Positions 9,201 to 18,413 of a stretch of 64,000 bases of DNA are shown one piece after another. The translations under genes and the position numbers were made by a program. Source of the stretch: Bin25 sp965221765 (GTDB lineage Bacteria > Bacteroidota > Bacteroidia > Flavobacteriales > Flavobacteriaceae); assembly GCA_965221765.1 (NCBI GenBank), contig OZ244911.1, positions 744,001 through 808,000 on the forward strand, written 5' to 3'. Position 1 is the first letter of the stretch. Every line of letters begins with the position of its first letter. The notes below the pieces were generated by a model. The model did not search any database, was not told the DNA's origin, and saw only the letters and a list, made by a program, of their open reading frames with translations.

Positions 9201-9490
9201 TCTATTTTTTGAAGGAGATTCAATAATTCATATTTCAAGGATTCATAAGTAGGTAATTCAGACGATTGATAGAGCAAAAAGTATTCGCCTGGTTCAATGG
9301 GGTTAGAATGACTCTCAGATACACTTCTAAATACTTCACGCAGTAATCTTTTTACTCGATTGCGTAAAACGCTAGAACGAAATTCTTTTTTACTTACACC
9401 AACGGTAAAAAGAACTAGTTCACTTTGATAATTTTTATTATACATCAACTGAATACGGCCAATACGTCGACGGAGACCATTGCAAAACAA
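9194..9490 (-). CDS. rnpA: Ribonuclease P protein component; true start lies upstream and is non-standard
   Basis: RnpA binds the catalytic RNA of RNase P, which matures tRNA 5' ends. The signature RNRVKRLLREVFR and the nearby GVSKKEFRSSVLR are intact. With a TTG start at 9490 the protein has 98 residues but lacks the conserved N-terminal helix. The frame continues upstream without a stop to 9535 and encodes ISRLKGRNTIKQLF, exactly the missing family N-terminus. This extension has no ATG, GTG or TTG, only ATC and ATA codons (for example ATC beginning at 9532 or 9526). The preceding peptidase gene stops at 9542, so coupled initiation at a rare codon is possible. A sequence error is the alternative. 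Confidence 0.85.
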   Translation of the reverse strand: MFCNGLRRRIGRIQLMYNKNYQSELVLFTVGVSKKEFRSSVLRNRVKRLLREVFRSVSESHSNPIEPGEYFLLYQSSELPTYESLKYELLNLLQKIDY

Positions 9491-9541
9491 TTGTTTTATG
9501 GTATTCCTACCCTTTAATCTTGAGATCTCGATATCCTATAG

Positions 9542-11371
9542 TTAATTAGACCGTTGATAAATATTATTTGTTGGATTGATATCAGCAACTAAATGAGTTG
9601 GATTGAGATTAATCGATTCAATGCTACTTTTAGGTTTATCAACGGTCAAAGTATAAGTAGGATAGGCCCAAGCCCAGTCTTTTTCTGTGATAAAATCAAT
9701 GGCATAGGGATTTTCTTTTTCGCCTCTCATCAATGGAAGGGGTATATAACGAATCTCTTGATGGCCATTCGTATAGGTAATCAACACATCAAGAGGCATG
9801 GGCATTTGTCCAATTCGCTCTAGATGAATGTCTGTTTGATTTTCTTTTTCAATAATATGGTTAATCCCATAATCAATAGTTTTGATGGTTTGTGTCCAAT
9901 CGGTTAAATACCATTGAAGCTGAATATCCGATGCCCTTTCAGCAACTCTTCGAAAATCATCGGGATAGGGATGAGTGAACTGAAAATCATAGACATATTG
10001 TTTAAGCGATTCGGCGAGTGCTTTGGGACCAATGATATGACCAAGCTGGGCGACAAAAACACTTCCCTTACTGTAGGCACTCAACTCATAAGCCATATTA
10101 TAATGATAACGATTGGCATTGGTTGTTTGGGGTTCTTCGACCCCTGAAAGAGCCAAACGATAATAACTCTGATAAGATCCGGAATGTGGAAAATCGTTTT
10201 TTTCTTCAATAAATACATCGTTCATAGCCATCGTAGATATATAGACTGTAAAGCCCTCATCCATCCATTCGTATTTCATTTCATTGGTCGCCAAAGCGTG
10301 TTGAAACCAACTATGAGCTAGTTCATGGCAAGTGACGCCAACTAAACTACCAAAAGAACGATTTCCAGTAATGAGGGTCAACATGGAATATTCCATGCCA
10401 CCATCCCCACCCTGCACAATATTATATTCTTCATAATGATATGGACCAAGATGGGTGTTAAAATAAGAAAGCATCTCAGCAGTGATGGGTTGTAGATTTT
10501 TCCAATTTTCAATAATTTCAGGATTATTTTTATAAAAAAATCGTAGGGTCACGCCATTTTCTCCATCAAAGGTATCATGGATATAATCGGGATCAGCTGC
10601 CCAAGTAAAATCAAGGACATTTTCGGCTTTAAAATGCCAGGTTAATGTATCATTTTCGATTTTAGGCGTTGCCGTGTCAGAATAGCCATGTCCGATTTCT
10701 TCCGGATTTTGTAGAATTCCCGTAGCAGCCACTGTGTAATCTGAATCGATACTCAGTTTTACATCAAAGTTGCTCCATATACTATGGTATTCCCTTCCAA
10801 GGTAAGGCGATGTATTCCATCCCTGATAATCATATTCTGCTAGTTTTGGAAACCACTGAGCCATAGAATATGCAATTCCTTCCGATGAATTCTTACCGGC
10901 TCTTCTGATGACATCAGGAACATGACCTTGAAAATCAAGCGTTAAGGTGGTGGATTCCCCAGGGTTTAAATGTGTTTCAAGAGGGACTTCTAATATTGTT
11001 CCTGAAAGTTCGGGGGTCAATACATACCCATCTTGTTGGACATTCCATACATTTAACCATCCTTGTTGTTCTATGGATAAGGAATCAATATTTACTCGAA
11101 AACGGGTGTTTTCATCCGGGCTAGTCTTATTGCGAACGGCCATTTCACTGCCCGGCTGAAAAGCATTAAAATATAGATGATAAAATACTTTTTTGATCGT
11201 ATCCGGAGAATGGTTGGTATAAATAAGCGTTTGTGAACCCTCATACAGATGGGTATCTACATCCATATGGACCTTCATGGTATAATTAGCTTTTTGTTGC
11301 CAATAAGCTTGTTGGCTCACCAAGACCGTAGATATCCCGAATATAAAAATCAAAGCATAAAGTATTTTCAT
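9542..11371 (-). CDS. M1-family zinc metallopeptidase, exported
   Basis: The 609-residue protein starts with a signal peptide (KILYALIFIFGISTVLVS). It has an aminopeptidase-N-like beta domain up to about residue 270, then the GGMEYS substrate loop (325-330). The zinc site is HELAH (residues 349-353), with the third ligand in WMDEGF (E372), at the spacing expected for clan MA family M1. Such enzymes remove N-terminal residues from peptides, here probably in the periplasm. The ATG overlaps the stop of the upstream subtilase as ATGA, so the two are translationally coupled. rnpA follows within a few bases. The specificity cannot be told from the sequence. Confidence 0.92.
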   Translation of the reverse strand: MKILYALIFIFGISTVLVSQQAYWQQKANYTMKVHMDVDTHLYEGSQTLIYTNHSPDTIKKVFYHLYFNAFQPGSEMAVRNKTSPDENTRFRVNIDSLSIEQQGWLNVWNVQQDGYVLTPELSGTILEVPLETHLNPGESTTLTLDFQGHVPDVIRRAGKNSSEGIAYSMAQWFPKLAEYDYQGWNTSPYLGREYHSIWSNFDVKLSIDSDYTVAATGILQNPEEIGHGYSDTATPKIENDTLTWHFKAENVLDFTWAADPDYIHDTFDGENGVTLRFFYKNNPEIIENWKNLQPITAEMLSYFNTHLGPYHYEEYNIVQGGDGGMEYSMLTLITGNRSFGSLVGVTCHELAHSWFQHALATNEMKYEWMDEGFTVYISTMAMNDVFIEEKNDFPHSGSYQSYYRLALSGVEEPQTTNANRYHYNMAYELSAYSKGSVFVAQLGHIIGPKALAESLKQYVYDFQFTHPYPDDFRRVAERASDIQLQWYLTDWTQTIKTIDYGINHIIEKENQTDIHLERIGQMPMPLDVLITYTNGHQEIRYIPLPLMRGEKENPYAIDFITEKDWAWAYPTYTLTVDKPKSSIESINLNPTHLVADINPTNNIYQRSN

Positions 11372-12951
11372 AACGTGCTAGCATAAATGAGAGCATTGTA
11401 TAGATTAACCATTTTGGGTGATTTGACTAACTCTTTGGGAGAGACCAAATCTTCACTAGAAGGCTTGGTTAAGGGATCAAACAAAGGGACCCCGGAAGCC
11501 ATCAAAACCAGCTTGATTTCAGAAGCACGGAGTCTTGGAAAATAAGATCTAAGAATAGCTGAAACAGCTGAAACATTTGGTGCGGCCATAGAGGTTCCGC
11601 TATTAAAATCTTTTTCATTATTGGGTAATGCAGAAAAAATATGTTCTCCTGGAGCCAATAAATCCACTTGCTGATTCCCATAGTTGGAAAAAGAAGCCAA
11701 TTGATTGGTATTATAGTTTAGTGAGGTTGCTCCAACCGTTATAAAGTTATTCACAAAATCCACCTCATCGATGTGGTCTCGAATGAAATTTGGACTTTCA
11801 CCATGATTGATATTGACCCCATCATTTCCAGCGGCATTGATAATTAATACATCATTTGCTTCGGCGTGTTTTAAGGCATCATAAACCCATTGAGGATCTG
11901 CAGAAAAAGATTTGCCAAAACTAGTATTGATAATATCGGCCCCATTATCCACAGCATATCGAATAGCTAGAGCCACATCTTTGTCGTATTCATCACCATC
12001 GGGAACCGCTCGCAATACCATAATTTCAACATGGGGTTTGATATGATTTCCATAACAAGAAAATAATACAATACCGCTGACATGTGTTCCATGCGAATTA
12101 TCACTATTTTCTGGCCCCGTAACAAGACCATCACCATAATCTCGGTCATCAAAATCATTAGGATTATCGCCAACGATTAAGCGTCCTTCAAAATCAATAT
12201 TATAGTGATAATTGAGTTGAGAATATAGATAGTCATTATAATCTTTTAAATCATGAAGATCAAAGCCACTGGTCTTCATGTATTTTAATAATTGAATAGG
12301 CTCTTCATTGGATTCATCAGGTTCAATGGTGTCAAGGTCCTCGATGGTATAATTGACCTTACCCAATAGGTTTTGTACTATGCTATCGGCATTTTTTATA
12401 TTTTCATACATGGTACTAATCATTCTCGATTGCGGTCGAATTTCTGCAAGTTTTTGATCGACATATTCTTTGTACTCATTGTATGAAGTACTATTCTTTT
12501 CAGCACTTTTTAGTAATCGCACAACTTCTAGGTTTTCTTTTTCAGCATTTCCTAAAAAATTCCACCCATGAACATCATCGACATAACCATTATCATCATC
12601 ATCGATATTATTATTAGGAATTTCGTCTTGATTGGTCCAAATTGATTCCCCCAAACAAGGGTGCGAGATATCAACTCCAGAATCAATGATGGCGACAATG
12701 ACTTTTTGACCTTTTTTATCACCTAAAATCTCAGAAAAACTTCTCAGCACACTCATACCAGGAATACTATCTTGCTGAATATCCAAAAGATGCCAAAATT
12801 GATAATCAGCATCAGATAATTCTAATTGTTTTTGAATTTCAGTGTTATTTGAGACGTCAATGGGTTCTAATTTGATATTTTTTAATGTCCCACAAGAACT
12901 AATGAAGACTAGAGTGGTCATCAATAGTAAAAACGTGAAGTTGAGTTTCAT
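11368..12951 (-). CDS. S8 subtilisin-like serine peptidase, lipoprotein
   Basis: The 527-residue protein has a lipoprotein signal ending FISSC (C20). The catalytic triad is D90 in AIIDSGVDISHP, H287 in NSHGTHVSG and S454 in FNSGTSMAAPN, with the oxyanion Asn at AAGND (N376). Between Asp and His there is an insertion of roughly 150 residues, beginning with an acidic IDDDDNGYVDD segment and followed by helical sequence. Members of this Bacteroidota group act at the cell envelope. The gene is followed, with a four-base overlap, by the M1 peptidase, which points to joint peptide degradation. A possible promoter box lies at 12974-12981. Confidence 0.93.
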   Translation of the reverse strand: MKLNFTFLLLMTTLVFISSCGTLKNIKLEPIDVSNNTEIQKQLELSDADYQFWHLLDIQQDSIPGMSVLRSFSEILGDKKGQKVIVAIIDSGVDISHPCLGESIWTNQDEIPNNNIDDDDNGYVDDVHGWNFLGNAEKENLEVVRLLKSAEKNSTSYNEYKEYVDQKLAEIRPQSRMISTMYENIKNADSIVQNLLGKVNYTIEDLDTIEPDESNEEPIQLLKYMKTSGFDLHDLKDYNDYLYSQLNYHYNIDFEGRLIVGDNPNDFDDRDYGDGLVTGPENSDNSHGTHVSGIVLFSCYGNHIKPHVEIMVLRAVPDGDEYDKDVALAIRYAVDNGADIINTSFGKSFSADPQWVYDALKHAEANDVLIINAAGNDGVNINHGESPNFIRDHIDEVDFVNNFITVGATSLNYNTNQLASFSNYGNQQVDLLAPGEHIFSALPNNEKDFNSGTSMAAPNVSAVSAILRSYFPRLRASEIKLVLMASGVPLFDPLTKPSSEDLVSPKELVKSPKMVNLYNALIYASTL

Positions 12952-12973
12952 TTGGTTTATAATCTACAAAGAG

Positions 12974-12981
12974 CAAAGGTA
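12974..12981 (-). promoter_or_regulatory. Possible Bacteroidota -7 box (TACCTTTG) before the subtilase
   Basis: On the minus strand the octamer TACCTTTG fits TAnnTTTG and ends 22 bases before the ATG at 12951. No clear TTG -33 element is seen at the usual distance, so this is a candidate only. Confidence 0.4.
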
Positions 12982-13040
12982 AAATTTGGTCGGAAACCAC
13001 ACCATAAGACGTACTCGATAATTATATTATTGGAAATGCG

Positions 13041-13892
13041 TTAAAAAACTTCTGAAAGCATGATATGTCCATCCACTCGAACCCCCTTTGGGGTTTGTTT
13101 TAAACGGATTAATTCGTGTTTGATATCGTGTTCCATAAATAACAGAAAGTCTTGTTCAATAGCCAAATTTAAAAATATTGTTTTTTCCTTCATGGTCACC
13201 AAAGGACGCACATCATATCCCATGATATATGGGATCGGAATATGGCCATAAGTAGGGATTAAGTCCCCAGCGAATACAATATGCTTGTTTTTATAGGTAA
13301 TTTTTGGAAGCATTTGTTTCTCGGTATGCCCATCAAAAAATAGAACATCAAATGGAAACTTGGCTTGTTGTAGTGATTCAGAATCATTTTTGATGAACAT
13401 CAATTGTTGACTATCTAACAAAGGATAAAGGTTTTCAGGTAAAAAAGAAGCCTTTTCTCTTGGGTTGGGATTAATCGCCCAATTCCACTGATCTTGGTGT
13501 ACCCAATAGATTGCCTGTTTAAAGGTGGGAATAATTTGGTTTTTATGATTCATCGATGTCGCTCCACCCACATGATCAAAGTGTAAATGCGTCAAAAAAA
13601 CATCGGTTATGTCATCTAGTGAATAGCCAGCTTCATGGATGGATTTTTCTAAGTTATGATTTCCAAAAAGATGATAATGACCAAAAAACGTTGCACTTTG
13701 CTTGTTCCCTAATCCCGTATCGATCAAAATCAATCGATCTTCATTGGCTATCAAAAGACTTCGAGCGGTTAATGAAATGAGATTATTAGCATCTGCAGAA
13801 TGAGTGCGTTGCCAAAGTTTCTTTGGTACCACCCCAAACATAGCTCCCCCATCTAATTTGAAATGGCCTGTTTCTATGACATGTAGTTGCAA
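13041..13892 (-). CDS. MBL-fold metallo-hydrolase
   Basis: The 283-residue protein has the metallo-beta-lactamase-fold motif THLHFDHVGG (H102, H104, D106, H107), preceded by the strand LILIDTGLG. Later ligand regions read DGHTEKQMLP and FAGDLIPT. No signal peptide is visible, so it is probably cytoplasmic. The family includes lactonases and other hydrolases, and the substrate cannot be assigned. It starts three bases after the stop of the SMP-30-like gene, so the two probably share a transcript. The pairing with a lactonase-type protein hints at lactone hydrolysis, which is inference. Confidence 0.88.
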   Translation of the reverse strand: MQLHVIETGHFKLDGGAMFGVVPKKLWQRTHSADANNLISLTARSLLIANEDRLILIDTGLGNKQSATFFGHYHLFGNHNLEKSIHEAGYSLDDITDVFLTHLHFDHVGGATSMNHKNQIIPTFKQAIYWVHQDQWNWAINPNPREKASFLPENLYPLLDSQQLMFIKNDSESLQQAKFPFDVLFFDGHTEKQMLPKITYKNKHIVFAGDLIPTYGHIPIPYIMGYDVRPLVTMKEKTIFLNLAIEQDFLLFMEHDIKHELIRLKQTPKGVRVDGHIMLSEVF

Positions 13893-13895
13893 AAT

Positions 13896-14891
13896 CTATA
13901 ATAAATCAATTCGGGCTAGGATGTCACGTGCGGTTATGTAGAGATATTTTTCATCTGGTCCAAAGCCACAATTGGCCACAGGTCTTCCATCTAATCGGAT
14001 GGTCCCCAAATGAGTTCCTTCGGCATCAAGCACCAGTACCCCGCCAGGGCCTGTCGCAAACATATTTCCTGAAGAATGGACTTTCAACCCATCAAAATTT
14101 CCAATATTCATAGGGTCCTTTGAAAGCTCTGTTCCATTAAAAAACACTCTTGGATTCAAAAGAGAATCATTGTGCACATCAAAAGCAATAATGACCGGGT
14201 GATTAGAATCAGAATTGGCGACATATAATATTTTTTCGTCTCGACTCAACGCAATTCCATTGGGTCTTTGAAGCGAATCATCCAAAAGTATGGTTCCATG
14301 ATTTTGAGACCATAAATAAATACCATTTTCTTCGATTTCTTTTAGAGAATCCTCATCTTGATCTTTCAAGCCGTATGGCGGGTCGGTAAAAAAGATCTGT
14401 CCTTTGGAATCAATCGCCAAATCATTGGGACTATTAAACCGTTTGTTTTGGTATTTGTCAACGATGGTTTGGTATTGTGGCGTTTCGAATGCCCAAGAAA
14501 CCAATTGAGCGATTCGTTGATCTCCATGCTGACAGATAATAAGGTTTCCTTGCGCATCGATTGCAAGACCATTACTCCCTGTCGTGCGATTACTAGGGGC
14601 ATATCCAGTATGCCCACTAGGCTCTAAAAAAACCTTCAATCCATCAGATGCTGTCCATAAATAGGCTTTATTGGTGGGGACATCAGAAAACACCAACCCA
14701 TTAAAACTAGAAACCCAAACAGGACCTTCCGACCAGCTAAATCCTGTGGCTAAAACGTCAATTTTTGCATCCGTTGAAATCAGTGTGTTTATTTTATCTG
14801 AAAGTCGTTCTACTGTACCAATGATAGGGTACTCTTTTTGAGCGTAAAAATTCATCGATAACAAAAGAGCAAACAGATAAGAATACTTCAT
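13896..14891 (-). CDS. SMP-30/gluconolactonase/LRE-family protein, exported
   Basis: The 331-residue beta-propeller protein begins with a signal peptide ending FYAQ (about residue 18). Family metal-site motifs are visible in order: FSWSEGPVW, GSNGLAID, SPNDLAIDSKGQIFFTDPPYG and, later, NFDGLKVHSSGN. Relatives hydrolyse sugar lactones such as gluconolactone. An exported enzyme of this kind could act on lactones formed by periplasmic sugar oxidation, perhaps by the GMC dehydrogenase at 32972, although that is a distant and inferential link. It is the first gene of a two-gene unit with the MBL hydrolase. Confidence 0.88.
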   Translation of the reverse strand: MKYSYLFALLLSMNFYAQKEYPIIGTVERLSDKINTLISTDAKIDVLATGFSWSEGPVWVSSFNGLVFSDVPTNKAYLWTASDGLKVFLEPSGHTGYAPSNRTTGSNGLAIDAQGNLIICQHGDQRIAQLVSWAFETPQYQTIVDKYQNKRFNSPNDLAIDSKGQIFFTDPPYGLKDQDEDSLKEIEENGIYLWSQNHGTILLDDSLQRPNGIALSRDEKILYVANSDSNHPVIIAFDVHNDSLLNPRVFFNGTELSKDPMNIGNFDGLKVHSSGNMFATGPGGVLVLDAEGTHLGTIRLDGRPVANCGFGPDEKYLYITARDILARIDLL

Positions 14892-14928
14892 GAGTGGTAT
14901 GTTAAGAATCAGATATCAACAGCCCTAG

Positions 14929-14936
14929 CAAAGGTA
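14929..14936 (-). promoter_or_regulatory. Possible -7 box (TACCTTTG) before the SMP-30-like gene
   Basis: The minus-strand octamer TACCTTTG ends 37 bases upstream of the ATG at 14891 and is identical to the boxes before the subtilase and the antiporter. A good -33 TTG was not found. Confidence 0.4.
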
Positions 14937-15306
14937 GTTAGAAGCACCGAGATACGGATTGCATTAAAAACATAGGTAGTATTAAATCAATCCAACGATA
15001 CCTATTCAAAACAAGCACATAATAATGAAAATCACTATTTTATCGAAAAAATTATTTTATTTCTGTAATAAAAATAATTCGTGAATAGTTACTTCAAAAG
15101 CAACAAATTGAAAAAAAATGGAGTAGTACTTCAAATATCAAAAAATCCCCCAAAATATAATTAGGGATTTAGCCTTCAAAGCGGATACACATCCTGCGAT
15201 AATACTGGGTTACTTTCAATATCAAAAAAGGGACCCACAAATTCAAAAGTCATTTTTAAATAAAAATTGATTTAGAAAAACAAGATTGCTATAAAAACCA
15301 AAGACC
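14937..15306. other. Intergenic region between TonB receptor and SMP-30-like gene
   Basis: About 370 AT-rich bases with no gene. The only structure seen is the weak hairpin at 15143-15170, listed separately. Confidence 0.5.
15143..15170 (-). terminator. Possible terminator downstream of the TonB receptor
   Basis: On the minus strand the arms AAATCCC and GGGATTT enclose a 14-base loop and are followed by a T-run (TTTTTTGA). It lies about 137 bases beyond the stop of the TonB receptor gene. The stem is short, so confidence is limited. Confidence 0.35.
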
Positions 15307-17913
15307 TTAAAAATAAAGGACTAAGCCTATAGAAGGTATGGGAGTTTCGTCATCTTCAGAGGAATCGATGGGGACCAATTTTAATGGAGATTGAAGCTCT
15401 CCAGTTTTGTCTCGATCATAACCGATACGATCTGGTGTCGGAATGGTTTGCACGAGAAAATTTTGAACTTCCAAATAAACACCTAAAGATGTTCTACGAA
15501 AATTCCATTTTTTGTCAATTCGGATGTCGGCAATACTAAAGGAGCCCAAACTTTCTTTTCCTACATTATTAGAATCGATAACCAATTCAGGATAGGTTTT
15601 CAAACTGTCTTCAAGATTATAAGGAATATAGGGCGTTCTACCACTAAAACGCCATCGCCAACTGAGCTCCCAATTTCGTTTTAATTTGACCCCGCCATTG
15701 AATGAAATAAGATGTCGATTATCCCAGATAGAAGGCGATAAAGCGTCAGTTTTATTGCTGAATTTGCTGAAGTAGTAGGTATACGCTAATATCCCATAAA
15801 ATCCTTTGTATAACTTTTGTTGGTAGAGCACTTCAATACCATAAGTACGACCAGTCCCATCAAAATGCACTCGTTCATTTCCGACCACTTCGAAATCGCC
15901 ACCTTTGTTTGCTAACGAAATAAGATCTCTGTCAGAAATAGGATATTGAAAATATTTTTTTAAAAACCCTTCAATAGATATTCTGGTGGCTCTATTGGGG
16001 CTGTGTTCAAATCCAGTCACATAGTGTACGCTTCGGGTGTAACTTGCGGGTACGTTTTCAAAACATCCTTGAGAACACTCAAATGTTCGACTATAATGAA
16101 TGAAATCATTCGGTAAATGTCGATTATAATAGCCAGTGCTTGAATTATTTCTATCAGATAAACTTTCATAAACTTCTTGATAACCTAAGATGGTATACAA
16201 GGGCATTTTATAATATGCTCCAACGGAAGCATTGAATTTTGTATTGCCGTCATTTGAAATCAGATAAGAAACGGCCAACCGTGGGGAAAAGGGTTGATAA
16301 CGAGACCAAACACCATGGGTAGAAAAACTGTCAGTATCATAACGAATACCCAAAGAAATAGTCATTCTTTTTTTGAAAAGAGCAGTGGATAGGCTACCAT
16401 GAATCCCTGTTTTAAAAAGAGTAAAACGAGACTCATAATCGATTCCTCTGTAGGGGATATTGCTTAAATTTTCATAAACAGAATGCTGTAGTAAAAAGCC
16501 AAATTCAACTTTCCAATCTCCAAAAAACTTAACTCTTCTGAAGCGTAACTTTGTTTCTTGTTCTTTTGAATCATTAATAAATGTGGGATCGATTCGATTG
16601 AGATTATCGCGATATCTCGAAAAAATATTTTGTAATCGATTATTACTTAATGTTGTTAACATAAACCCGTTGGAGGACTTGTCTTTTTTTCGCCAAGAAA
16701 GACCAACCGTGGTGGTCTGTTGTTCTATTATTGGAGCTTGTTCAAGGACCCCTTGATTTATAGCATCAAACTCATCATCTGGTTCTAATGAGAAATCATC
16801 GATCGATCCAATCCCAATAAAGCTCAGGGTATTGTATCGATCGATTTGATGTTTTACTTTCCATTGATAATCCCAATAATCTGGTCTGATGGGCAAACCT
16901 ATAAGTTCAAAGACAAATTGCAAGTAAGAGCGTCTAACAGAAAAAAGAAAGGTTGTGTTTTCTAATTGGTTTTTTCGGTCTTTAATAAGTGGTCCTTCAA
17001 GAGTGATTCCTGCTTCACTAGCCCCAATGCGGAGATTTCCACCAAGCTTTTCAAAATTTCCATCTCGTTGTCGAAATTGCAAAACACCAGATAAAGCATT
17101 ATCATATTGAGCCCCAAAAGCAGATGTAGAAAGCGTCACTTCATTGATAAAAGAAACATTGATTAACCCAACCGGTCCACCAGCACTTCCTTGAGTACTA
17201 AAGTGATTGATGTTGGGAATTTCGATATCGTCCAAGTAATAGACGGTTTCATTTGGAGCTCCACCTCGAATGATTAAATCATTTCTAAATCCACCAACTG
17301 TTGGAGAAATGCCGGGCATGCTTTGTACAACACTAGTAATATCATTATTTCCTCCGGGATAAGTTTCAATTTCAACGGCACTAAATGTTTGACTAGAAAG
17401 AGGCGTTTCAGCACTTCGTCGAAAAGGATTGGCATTAACAACTACTTGATTGAGGACTTCTATTTGTTCATCCAAAGACACTAAAAGTGGGGTGTTCCCT
17501 ACTGATTTAACAATAACATTGTACAAAAATTGAGTTTGATAACCTAAATACGAAATCTCAACATTATACGTTTGAACTGGGACATCATTCAATTGAAAAT
17601 ATCCCATCTCATCTGTGATCGTTGCTAAATTGGTTCCTTCTAATAGTACCGTAGCACCGATAATAGGATTATCATTATTGGCATCAAGAACTCGTCCATT
17701 CAAACTTCCTACAGACTGACTCCGAACAATAGAGCTAAAACCAAAAAGGAAAACAACCAAATGGAGTTGAAAACAAAAACTTTTCAATGAAGGAGGGGTA
17801 CAATATATCGATTCAAAGATACCATACTTCAAATAGCATTGTAATGATAACTCCATCTTTGAATAAAAAAACAAGAAATAAGAGGCTTGGGTTGTCCTAA
17901 CCATATAGTGCAT
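15307..17913 (-). CDS. TonB-dependent outer-membrane receptor with carboxypeptidase-regulatory-like domain
   Basis: The frame allows 868 residues, but the first roughly 40 look non-coding. A TTG at 17787 gives MKSFCFQLHLVVFLFGFSS and a normal signal peptide ending VRSQ, leaving about 826 residues. After the signal comes a carboxypeptidase-D-like regulatory beta domain (SLNGRVLDANNDNPIIGATV), then a plug domain with SSQTFSAVEIETYPGG and LIIRGGAPNETVYYLDDIE, then a 22-strand-type barrel ending in GLVLYF. Proteins like this import siderophores, vitamins, glycans or peptides with TonB energy. The ligand is unknown, and no SusD partner is adjacent. The gene stands alone. Confidence 0.9.
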   Translation of the reverse strand: MHYMVRTTQASYFLFFYSKMELSLQCYLKYGIFESIYCTPPSLKSFCFQLHLVVFLFGFSSIVRSQSVGSLNGRVLDANNDNPIIGATVLLEGTNLATITDEMGYFQLNDVPVQTYNVEISYLGYQTQFLYNVIVKSVGNTPLLVSLDEQIEVLNQVVVNANPFRRSAETPLSSQTFSAVEIETYPGGNNDITSVVQSMPGISPTVGGFRNDLIIRGGAPNETVYYLDDIEIPNINHFSTQGSAGGPVGLINVSFINEVTLSTSAFGAQYDNALSGVLQFRQRDGNFEKLGGNLRIGASEAGITLEGPLIKDRKNQLENTTFLFSVRRSYLQFVFELIGLPIRPDYWDYQWKVKHQIDRYNTLSFIGIGSIDDFSLEPDDEFDAINQGVLEQAPIIEQQTTTVGLSWRKKDKSSNGFMLTTLSNNRLQNIFSRYRDNLNRIDPTFINDSKEQETKLRFRRVKFFGDWKVEFGFLLQHSVYENLSNIPYRGIDYESRFTLFKTGIHGSLSTALFKKRMTISLGIRYDTDSFSTHGVWSRYQPFSPRLAVSYLISNDGNTKFNASVGAYYKMPLYTILGYQEVYESLSDRNNSSTGYYNRHLPNDFIHYSRTFECSQGCFENVPASYTRSVHYVTGFEHSPNRATRISIEGFLKKYFQYPISDRDLISLANKGGDFEVVGNERVHFDGTGRTYGIEVLYQQKLYKGFYGILAYTYYFSKFSNKTDALSPSIWDNRHLISFNGGVKLKRNWELSWRWRFSGRTPYIPYNLEDSLKTYPELVIDSNNVGKESLGSFSIADIRIDKKWNFRRTSLGVYLEVQNFLVQTIPTPDRIGYDRDKTGELQSPLKLVPIDSSEDDETPIPSIGLVLYF

Positions 17914-18401
17914 AATGGTTAAAACGGAGATTAAGCACTCAAAATAAGTGGTGGATGATAACGTTTACTTCTATATCAAACTTTCATGGAGTTGATGTCG
18001 TTGGAAAGAGGATTATAGACTGCACCATAAAGTAAGCAAGATAAGGTCTTTTAAAAATAGTTCCTTCAATATCATGAAATGAGAAAAGTACTTGATGTTT
18101 GGCCGAAAAGGTTCTAGAAATTTTCTATTGCTCGATGCTATAATAGGCGGTATTAAAAGAGGAGATATGAGCACAAAAACTAGAACGAATCAAACATCGA
18201 ATAGGCTTTTATAGGATTCATCGTCTACCCTTGCTTTGCTAAACAGCTAAAGAAGCATTAAATCTTATGAAAAGCATCTGTCCATTATCTAAGAATGAAG
18301 ATTTTTTCACCCGCTGCAACCTAGCCTCACCGATGGATGAGTATTTAATCTCTAAAGGAAATAAAAAAAGGTTCTTTGGATTTAACCTAGCATAAGATGC
18401 A
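17914..18401. other. Intergenic region between divergent TonB receptor genes
   Basis: About 490 bases. A 42-codon plus-strand frame at about 18268-18396 encodes coherent-looking residues (CPLSKNEDFFTRCNLASPMDE), but they match no family I recognise, and upstream frames are broken. It may be the tail of a decayed gene. Confidence 0.35.
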
Positions 18402-18409
18402 TAACTTTG
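18402..18409 (+). promoter_or_regulatory. TAnnTTTG box immediately before the second TonB receptor
   Basis: TAACTTTG fits the Bacteroidota -7 consensus and ends only four bases before the ATG at 18414. Initiation a few bases beyond it would give a leaderless message. If the gene is dead the box may be a relic or a coincidence. Confidence 0.35.
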
Positions 18410-18413
18410 TTTT

